This document shows, in pieces, positions 44,737-50,976 of a DNA stretch of 64,000 nt (the first letter of the stretch is position 1; every line of letters begins with the position of its first letter). Location of the stretch: NCBI GenBank assembly GCA_017303875.1, contig JAFLBP010000007.1:124001-188000 (forward strand). The letters are read 5' to 3'. The notes beneath the pieces are model-generated. The model did no database searches and was not told the origin of the DNA. It saw only the letters and a program-made list of their open reading frames with translations. The DNA is from Chitinophagales bacterium (GTDB lineage Bacteria; Bacteroidota; Bacteroidia; Chitinophagales; Saprospiraceae). Made by a program: the position numbers and the translations under genes.

Positions 44737-45588
44737 ATGAGTCCGATCCAACTTTCTTGTTTAAATCAATTCAAACAAACCCTTGAACGCAGTAAGTACA
44801 GCGCTGCATCCATTAAGAGTTATGCGCTTGAGTTCAAAAAGTATCTGACTTATCTCAGCCCTGTACACCCGTCGGAGGCTGATAGTCAGGTGATTATGGC
44901 GTATATTCAAAGCCTGGCAGATGAAGGAGCTTCTGCTGCGGTGCTGAATAACGCAATCAGTTGCATTCGTTTTTATTATACCTATTGTGCGGGGCAGATC
45001 GAAAAAGTACAGCATTTGGTGCGGCCTGCAAGCCGGGATGGGCAGTGTACTTTTTTAGATCGGAAAGATGTATTCCAGGTACTCAATAAGAGCCGGAATG
45101 CCAAAGCCAGTTTATTCGTTGCGCTCCTGTATGCCATGGGGTGCAAGGCATGTACTATTCTGCGCATCCGTATCAAAGATATTGATTTTGAGCGAAAAAC
45201 GGTGCAATTGCACTACGATAACGGAGAAAAACGGCTTGTGCGGCTTGGCGATATTGCCTTCGCTCAATTAAAATCCTACATAGATCAGGTGTTGCCGGAT
45301 GAGTATCTCTTTGAGGGAAAAGGCGGCAACGGGGTGTGTACCCTCAGAAGCATTGAACAAGCCTTGTTGAAAGCAGGACAAGAGGCGCAGCTTAATAAGC
45401 CCGTAACCATCCGTGCTTTGCGAAATACCTATGCCATCAGCTGTATTGAAATGGGCATAGATATGAATGTAATTCTGCAAATTATGGAGATGCAAGACAA
45501 ACGCCTGCTCAAGCCGCTGCTCGGTTTTGCAAAAGTATCGCGGTTTATTGCGCCAAACCCACTGGAGGCTACTGCGCGCTATACCTGA
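44737..45588 (+). CDS. Degenerate tyrosine-recombinase-like protein
   Basis: 283 residues with integrase layout: N-terminal SAM-like core-binding domain (about 5-95, SIKSYALEFKKYLTYL) and catalytic-fold region (about 105-265). The first catalytic Arg position reads MGCKACTILRIRIKDIDFE, with Lys137 in place of Arg. The second box is TIRALRNTYAISCIEMGIDM: Arg229 is kept, but the His two or three residues before it is replaced by Arg226. The LGH motif is IMEM, and no Tyr stands at the nucleophile position (LLGFAKVSRF). So the strand-transfer active site is probably lost. It lies 154 bases before the precursor peptides of the RiPP-like locus. It may be a DNA-binding regulator derived from an integrase (inference). 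Frame and length are intact, so it is not a pseudogene by disruption. Confidence 0.82.
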   Translation: MSPIQLSCLNQFKQTLERSKYSAASIKSYALEFKKYLTYLSPVHPSEADSQVIMAYIQSLADEGASAAVLNNAISCIRFYYTYCAGQIEKVQHLVRPASRDGQCTFLDRKDVFQVLNKSRNAKASLFVALLYAMGCKACTILRIRIKDIDFERKTVQLHYDNGEKRLVRLGDIAFAQLKSYIDQVLPDEYLFEGKGGNGVCTLRSIEQALLKAGQEAQLNKPVTIRALRNTYAISCIEMGIDMNVILQIMEMQDKRLLKPLLGFAKVSRFIAPNPLEATARYT

Positions 45589-45606
45589 TCCGCCAGGATT
45601 TCGTAT

Positions 45607-45628
45607 ATATGCCGTATATACGGTATAT
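45607..45628. promoter_or_regulatory. Near-perfect palindrome before precursor genes: operator candidate
   Basis: ATAT-G-CCGTATATACGG-T-ATAT: the central 12 bases (45612-45623) are a perfect palindrome and the flanks extend it to 22 bases with one G/T mismatch pair. It lies about 115 bases before the first precursor ATG and about 35 bases upstream of the -7 element. Probable binding site of a dimeric regulator. Confidence 0.6.
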
Positions 45629-45662
45629 CGGTATTATCTCCTGTTTTGGAAAAATAGCAACC

Positions 45663-45670
45663 TACTTTTG
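45663..45670 (+). promoter_or_regulatory. -7 element before precursor peptides
   Basis: TACTTTTG fits TAnnTTTG, 72 bases before the precursor ATG at 45743. The TTG at 45646-45648 is only 14 bases upstream, shorter than the usual 17-23, so the -33 assignment is weak. Confidence 0.45.
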
Positions 45671-45742
45671 TTTTGCAATTACGCCGCAACGCCGAATGCG
45701 AGAATGTAGGCAAATGAAAAATCAATCAAACTTTTGGTAACC

Positions 45743-45922
45743 ATGCAGAATTTTGAAATGCAAAACCAGCTGAACAATCTCACTGAAGAAGAGCAACTCG
45801 AACTCTTTCAGGTAGAAGAACTCGAATCCCGCCTCGAAATGGCTGCGGCCTGGGGTAATGGCAGCTGTCCAACCGATAACAGCTGTAATCCGCCCAAGGA
45901 TACTTCCACTACCACCAACTAA
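45743..45922 (+). CDS. Putative RiPP precursor peptide 1 (59 aa)
   Basis: The start is ATG 45743; the frame extends to an upstream Met at 45734 but MQNFEMQ matches the second copy. Leader about residues 1-36 is acidic and helical (LTEEEQLELFQVEELESRLE), then Ala-Ala-Ala and the core with Trp37, Cys42 and Cys48 (WGNGSCPTDNSCNP), and a Thr-rich tail DTSTTTN. The leader has no Gly-Gly motif, so cleavage by a C39 peptidase is not indicated. It lies directly before a second nearly identical peptide and an intrinsic terminator, then the processing enzymes. Role as precursor is inferred from size, leader/core shape and context, and I recognise no known RiPP class. Confidence 0.72.
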   Translation: MQNFEMQNQLNNLTEEEQLELFQVEELESRLEMAAAWGNGSCPTDNSCNPPKDTSTTTN

Positions 45923-45959
45923 TTCATCAAAAACAATCACTTCCTAAAATCTGACAATC

Positions 45960-46118
45960 ATGCAGAACGTAGAAATGCAAGACCAGCTGAACAATCTCAC
46001 TGAAGAAGAGCAACTCGAACTCTTTCAGGTAGAAGAACTCGAATCCCGCCTCGAAATGGCTGCGGCCTGGGGTAATGGCAGTTGCCCAACCGACAACAGC
46101 TGCAACCCGACCAAGTAA
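45960..46118 (+). CDS. Putative RiPP precursor peptide 2 (52 aa)
   Basis: ATG 45960, stop 46116-46118. It is the duplicate of precursor 1: residues 1-50 differ only at about positions 4 (V for F) and 8 (D for N), and the tail ends NPTK instead of NPPKDTSTTTN. Trp37, Cys42 and Cys48 are kept. Over most of the coding length the DNA is nearly identical, so the duplication is recent or held by gene conversion. It is too short to be found by length alone. The gap from copy 1 is 37 bases. The hairpin starts 15 bases after its stop. Confidence 0.75.
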   Translation: MQNVEMQDQLNNLTEEEQLELFQVEELESRLEMAAAWGNGSCPTDNSCNPTK

Positions 46119-46133
46119 AATTTACCCGGTGAG

Positions 46134-46178
46134 AGAACTGCCGAAAGTTTATTTATCAGTTCGGCAGTTCTTCTTTCC
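46134..46178 (+). terminator. Rho-independent terminator/attenuator between precursors and enzymes
   Basis: A perfect 12-bp stem: AGAACTGCCGAA (46134-46145) with TTCGGCAGTTCT (46160-46171), 14-base loop, then TCTTTCC. It lies after precursor 2 and 110 bases before the enzyme gene at 46282. I infer a partial terminator that lets precursor mRNA exceed enzyme mRNA, as in other RiPP operons. Confidence 0.75.
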
Positions 46179-46281
46179 AATCCAGTTTTGTTCAAATCAT
46201 CTCAGGCTTATCAATATACTAAGGCAAACTCGTACCTCTATTTCAAGTTGATTTCGTAACCGTCCAATTAAAGCGTTGACC

Positions 46282-48327
46282 ATGACACCGATTTTTCAGT
46301 ACTACTTTGAAAAACGGCTGGAGGCAGTTATGCCTTTGGCCAAAGATAATATATGGCTATGCCAGGGCTTGGCCTTTGAAACCAAATATTATCTGTTGTA
46401 TCCGGATCTGTTTTATCAACCCTTCTTTGATAAAGCAGTGGATTATACGGATGAAAAGCTCAACAAGCTTTCTATTGCCGGCTATTGTGTCTTTTTGTAT
46501 GCCTCTGTTTCTGATAATCAGCTGGATCAGAAAGATAATCTGGAAAAAGCAATGGATGAATCGGCATTGGCCGCTTTTAAAGATACTTTTCAGGCATTGC
46601 TGTTAGAACTATTTCCGGTCGATTCTTATTTCTGGCATCAGTTTGATCAGCACAAAAAATCCTTTTACAGCGCCGCATTAGAAGACGGCGAGTATACCCA
46701 GGCGCTTTTAGCAAATCAGGGTAACCTTGTCGCCGCACCACGGATCAGCTGGGAAGATTATATCCGCCTCGCTATCCGGAAATCAGCATTTGGAAAGGCC
46801 GCACTCGATGCGCTGTTTGTTTTGTCGGGCGCCAACCGCCAAGAGGTGTATACCACCTTGCTGGAATCGCATCGCTACTTCACCATTGCCGCCACCATTC
46901 AGGATGATATTCAGGATTTTACCGAGGATTTGCTCAATCCGCAAATTAATTATGCCCATACCTGTTTGCTGAATAAAATCAGCAGCACCAACGGCACGGT
47001 TCCGGGCGACCCTGATCGGATGAAAAAGTTGTTTTACCTCAACGGCACCGCTACCGAACTCCTTGACCTCGCCATCGAACAACTGGACAAGGCCGAAGCG
47101 CTGGTAGCCGATCTTGAAGTGCCTTTGTGGAAACTGTTTGTCAGACAGCGCAAACGTGAATTGGTGTTTTACCGCCTCTCCGCCCAAACCTTTGTGACCA
47201 AATTCAAGCGGAGCTTTACCCTGAGCAGGCAAAAAGCCTCACAAAATTCGCCGGAGGATGCCATTCAGGCCGGACTGAATTTTTTGCAAAAAGAATATCA
47301 ATCGGCCGGATGCTGGAGTGATTTTGATCTCTTGACCGCCGGTATGAGTAATGTTTGGGTCACCGCCTATCTGGCAGCACCATTACACGAAGCAGGTTTT
47401 GAGACCTTCGATTATCCGGGTATTAAACAATTTTTACTGTCGCATAAATCGGAAGGCAAGCTTTGGGGCTACAACAAGTATTGGGTGAGCGACATGGATT
47501 CCACGACCTGTACCTTGAATATGCTCAGTACCCTTTCCTGCAATATTACCAAAGAATTGCGCCTCTGGGCCGCCGCTCAAAACCCCGATGGCGGCTTTCC
47601 GACTTATGTGGCAAGCAGTGGCATTCTGGAAGATATGGGCCTCAGCGGTACCAGCGGGGCGGATGAGGCCGGCTGGACGCAAAGCCATGTGTGTGTCAGT
47701 GCGCTGGCCTTTTATTTTGTAACGAAGCAAAAGCTGGAGTCGGCTTTGCAGTACGATCAGCTTTTGCAGTTTCTGCTTGAAAAACAGGATAAAGACGGGC
47801 TTTGGAACGCTTATTGGTGGACTTCGCCCCTGTACGCCAGCAGCTATATGGTAAAAGGATTGTTGCTTACCAATGATCCGGCGCACCGCCAGGCCATTGA
47901 GCGGGCTTGCGCGGGTATGTGCGCTTTGCAGCAGGCCAATGGTGCTTTTTTGAATAATCAGGGCATGGAAAGTGCCTTGTTTACCGCACTTTTTATTGAT
48001 GCTGTTTGCAGCTCGCCCGATTTGCTGAAGAAAAACCTCCGTGCTGTTGAGCATTCGGTTCAATGGCTTCTGACGCAGCAATATGCCGACGGGTCGTTTG
48101 AAAGTTCCCTTTGCCTGCGCGTGCCTTCCAGTAACCTGCAAGACCCTGCGGCGGTTAGCAATTGGGATACAGATTTGGCATCGAATGAAAATGCGTTGCG
48201 GACAGATTTTATGCGCAATTTCTCTACGGGCGCCTGCGTGCTTGCCCTGCACAAGTTTCAGGGTTTACAGCAGTCCGGAAAAATATCTGCTTCAGCAAGT
48301 TCAATGGCCTGCGATGCTCAATCTTGA
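46282..48327 (+). CDS. Fusion of isoprenyl-diphosphate-synthase-like and squalene-cyclase-like domains
   Basis: 681 residues from ATG 46282 (a TTG start at 46276 is possible). Residues about 1-310 match the all-alpha class I fold: a first Asp-rich motif at 78-82 (DNQLD, in SDNQLD) and a second at 208-216 (DDIQDFTED), preceded by YFTIAATIQ as in the second motif of prenyl synthases. Residues about 322-660 have terpene-cyclase/prenyltransferase alpha-alpha toroid character: DMDST (404-408) where class II cyclases have DxDD, and repeat motifs NPDGGFP, QDKDGLWNAYWW and QYADGSFESS. The first two Asps of DxDD remain, but the fourth position is Ser. The gene is embedded in the precursor/radical SAM locus. 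It could act as a peptide prenyltransferase or cyclase, or make an isoprenoid. It overlaps the next gene by 14 bases. Confidence 0.78.
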   Translation: MTPIFQYYFEKRLEAVMPLAKDNIWLCQGLAFETKYYLLYPDLFYQPFFDKAVDYTDEKLNKLSIAGYCVFLYASVSDNQLDQKDNLEKAMDESALAAFKDTFQALLLELFPVDSYFWHQFDQHKKSFYSAALEDGEYTQALLANQGNLVAAPRISWEDYIRLAIRKSAFGKAALDALFVLSGANRQEVYTTLLESHRYFTIAATIQDDIQDFTEDLLNPQINYAHTCLLNKISSTNGTVPGDPDRMKKLFYLNGTATELLDLAIEQLDKAEALVADLEVPLWKLFVRQRKRELVFYRLSAQTFVTKFKRSFTLSRQKASQNSPEDAIQAGLNFLQKEYQSAGCWSDFDLLTAGMSNVWVTAYLAAPLHEAGFETFDYPGIKQFLLSHKSEGKLWGYNKYWVSDMDSTTCTLNMLSTLSCNITKELRLWAAAQNPDGGFPTYVASSGILEDMGLSGTSGADEAGWTQSHVCVSALAFYFVTKQKLESALQYDQLLQFLLEKQDKDGLWNAYWWTSPLYASSYMVKGLLLTNDPAHRQAIERACAGMCALQQANGAFLNNQGMESALFTALFIDAVCSSPDLLKKNLRAVEHSVQWLLTQQYADGSFESSLCLRVPSSNLQDPAAVSNWDTDLASNENALRTDFMRNFSTGACVLALHKFQGLQQSGKISASASSMACDAQS

Positions 48328-49543
48328 TGTACCAATCGTTCCGCGTTTGCATCCTGCTTCCACCCTGAGCGTGCCGGAAACAGGAGAGCAATATTTGGTG
48401 GTGCAGGCCACGCGCGATCAGGAATGCAACTATTTCAGAATCAGTAAGCATACCTATCGCTTACTGGAATTGATGAATGGAACGCGCGACCTGACAGAAA
48501 TCGCGTCGGAGTATAACCGGCGTTACAGCGGTACATTAGATGCGCCGCAGGTGCTTCAGATTCTGGAAAAGAGCAGGTTGAAGGACTGGGGTATTGTAGA
48601 TATTGACGGAAGCGCGCAGCCCGTCAATCATCCGAAAGCAAGTTACCTCTGGATGCGGATAAAAATATTTCCTGCTGACTGGGTCAATCGCGCTGCGGGT
48701 CTGATTACCTGGGCATTTCAGCCGCTTTTTTTCTGGATTACCTTGTTGCTGACAAATTTCACCTTGTTGGGTATAATATTGTTGGAGGACTTGAATTTGC
48801 AGGGTATCCGTTCCTATTTCATAGAAAATTCGGTGTTGGCTTTGTATGCCTGGTATACCGCTACCGTACTTTTTCACGAACTGGGCCATGCTGCGGCGAC
48901 AAGGCGCTTTGGCGCCCGCCCCGGGGCAATTGGTTTTGGTTTTTACCTGCTGTCGCCGGTATTTTACGCTGATGTTTCGGATGCCTGGCGATTGGATCGC
49001 GGCAAGCGGATCATTGTCAATTTTGCCGGAATGTACATGCAGTGGGTCATCTGTGCCGGGATGATGCTGATTTACCTGATCGTCAACGATGCTTTCTGGT
49101 TTTATGGGGCCTTGTTTACGTTTGTGGTGTCTTTGTACAATTTTAATCCGTTCCTGAAATACGACGGCTACTGGGTATTATCGGATGCTTTGAACGTGCC
49201 CAATTTACGGGAGCGATCCAATCTTGTACTCAAGGGCATCGTCCGTGCTTTGTGGAATGGTCGTATTCCGGCGATCAGCTGGAAAGAGACACTCCTGCTC
49301 CTGTATGCGCTTTGCAGCTGGGGTATGATGCTCCTGTTTTTAGGGTTTATTGTGCTGATAAATCCTTCCGAGATTGTACGGTTTCCGGCAAAATTATTCG
49401 CTTTTTTTACTGAAATCATCTCCGCCGGGCACTTGCCTGCAATTGCGCTGTTGAAAGCATTTATGATTGATGCCATTCAGCCTATTTCATTTTATCTCAT
49501 CCTGATTTTGTCCATTAAAAAACGTTTTTACCATGGGAAATGA
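48314..49543 (+). CDS. PqqD-like domain fused to M50-type membrane metallopeptidase
   Basis: 409 residues from ATG 48314, which starts 14 bases before the stop of the previous gene. The longer upstream frame to 48083 is overlap shadow. Residues about 20-95 resemble a PqqD-like RiPP recognition element (LVVQATRDQECNYFRISKHT, then EIASEYNRRYSG). The rest is polytopic: His188-Glu189-x-x-His192 in VLFHELGHAAATRRFG is the zinc site, and NFNPFLKYDGYW supplies the distal Asp284. The family, also seen as YydH in Bacillus epipeptide loci, is a membrane protease thought to act on processed precursors. It is followed by the radical SAM gene with an 11-base overlap. Confidence 0.85.
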   Translation: MLNLDVPIVPRLHPASTLSVPETGEQYLVVQATRDQECNYFRISKHTYRLLELMNGTRDLTEIASEYNRRYSGTLDAPQVLQILEKSRLKDWGIVDIDGSAQPVNHPKASYLWMRIKIFPADWVNRAAGLITWAFQPLFFWITLLLTNFTLLGIILLEDLNLQGIRSYFIENSVLALYAWYTATVLFHELGHAAATRRFGARPGAIGFGFYLLSPVFYADVSDAWRLDRGKRIIVNFAGMYMQWVICAGMMLIYLIVNDAFWFYGALFTFVVSLYNFNPFLKYDGYWVLSDALNVPNLRERSNLVLKGIVRALWNGRIPAISWKETLLLLYALCSWGMMLLFLGFIVLINPSEIVRFPAKLFAFFTEIISAGHLPAIALLKAFMIDAIQPISFYLILILSIKKRFYHGK

Positions 49544-50972
49544 TCCTCGCCAACGCAACGCAACAAAACTTTCTGCGTACAATATTTTTTCCTTGCCGCT
49601 CAATCAAAAAGGGCAACGCATTTTGCTGAATACCCGTAGCGGTAAGGAGCTGCTGGTAACGGCGATGTGCTATGAGGCCATTATGCAAAATATGCTGCAT
49701 GTTTTGCCTCAGCCAATTTTTCAGAAACTCAGGGATGCCGGCGTTATTATTGACGAGCATATCTCGGAACTTGAACAGATAGTGGCTGAAAATGTGGCAG
49801 ATATTGCATCAAATGATACCCTCTATGAGGTCATTATGCCAAGTGCAAACTGTCAGTTGGGTTGCTACTACTGCGGCCAAAAGCATGACAAGCACAGTTT
49901 GAGTGCAGCAGTAATGACTGCTATTCTGGATCGGATACATACCAAACTCAGTAGTGGAAAATACAAATCGCTGTTTATTTCCTGGTTTGGCGGGGAGCCA
50001 TTGATGGCTTTGCAGCAAATTCGAACCATGACCTTCTTTTTGAAAACGCTGGCGGAAAAACATCAGGTGCCCTATGCCTCAAAAATGGTTTCAAACGGAT
50101 TGAGTCTGAAGGCCAATATTTTCAGAGAGTTGGCCACCGAGCTGTCGGTAAAAAATGTGGAAGTAACACTTGATGGCCTTGCTGAGCATCATGATGCGCA
50201 TCGGTATACCAAGGAGGGGTATAATTCCTTTGACTTAATCATGAAAAATCTGGTGGATATCACCAGTATGCCTGATTTTAAAGCACTGGGTTGTACCATT
50301 TCATTGCGCTCCAATATTGATCAGAAAAATTTTGACGGGTTTGTGCCTTTGCTCAAAACGCTGCGCGAATATGGTTTTCAGGATAAAGTGACGCAGGTGT
50401 ACCCGATTCGGGTATATGCCTGGGGCAATGATGCGCATACCAACTCCGCTTCCAAAGAAGCACATGCGCAGGAAGAACTTCAGTGGTTCTCTGAAATATT
50501 TCAACACGACTTTATGATTAATTTAGTGCCGAAGCGTAGAAAAACAGTTTGCCTGACCGTAAATAAGGACAGCGATGTATATGATGCTTACGGCAATATA
50601 CATAACTGTACAGAAACGCCGTATGTACCTGTTTATGAAGGCAGCGATTATTCCATTGGCAATGTATTGAATCCGGATACTTTGGCGCCTAAAAACAAGA
50701 TTACGCACTGGAATGATACCGTTTTAGAGAAAAAATACTGGTGCGCCACCTGCAAAATGTTGCCGGTTTGTGGCGGCGCCTGTCCAAAATCCTGGGAGGA
50801 AGGTATGCCGGCTTGTCCTTCATTCAAGTTTAACATGCCTGAGCGCCTGTTAATGAAGTATGTAATGGATTATAGAGATATATTTACCGCAGATACCCGC
50901 CAGGAACTCCAATCATTTCACAGCGACAAACCCTGGCTTGCCGCTTTGTTATCACCTGTTCATCCAAGCTGA
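49533..50972 (+). CDS. Radical SAM/SPASM peptide-modifying enzyme
   Basis: 479 residues. The CxxxCxxC cluster is Cys107, Cys111 and Cys114 (ANCQLGCYYCGQ). The SPASM region near the end is KKYWCATCKMLPVCGGACPKS, with Cys spacing C-x2-C-x5-C-x3-C, suggesting additional iron-sulphur clusters as in sactisynthases and ranthipeptide, epimerase and related peptide enzymes. Residues about 1-90 may form a precursor-binding (PqqD-like) region. Substrate is probably the twin precursors, with Cys42/Cys48 or nearby residues as targets (inference). The ATG overlaps the upstream stop by 11 bases. No ABC transporter follows. Confidence 0.88.
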   Translation: MGNDPRQRNATKLSAYNIFSLPLNQKGQRILLNTRSGKELLVTAMCYEAIMQNMLHVLPQPIFQKLRDAGVIIDEHISELEQIVAENVADIASNDTLYEVIMPSANCQLGCYYCGQKHDKHSLSAAVMTAILDRIHTKLSSGKYKSLFISWFGGEPLMALQQIRTMTFFLKTLAEKHQVPYASKMVSNGLSLKANIFRELATELSVKNVEVTLDGLAEHHDAHRYTKEGYNSFDLIMKNLVDITSMPDFKALGCTISLRSNIDQKNFDGFVPLLKTLREYGFQDKVTQVYPIRVYAWGNDAHTNSASKEAHAQEELQWFSEIFQHDFMINLVPKRRKTVCLTVNKDSDVYDAYGNIHNCTETPYVPVYEGSDYSIGNVLNPDTLAPKNKITHWNDTVLEKKYWCATCKMLPVCGGACPKSWEEGMPACPSFKFNMPERLLMKYVMDYRDIFTADTRQELQSFHSDKPWLAALLSPVHPS

Positions 50973-50976
50973 AAAT

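Noticed and set aside
48083..48313. Upstream extension of the PqqD-M50 gene
   Set aside because: Lies inside the coding region of the upstream fusion gene; translation there is unlike any family and the ATG at 48314 gives proper coupling.
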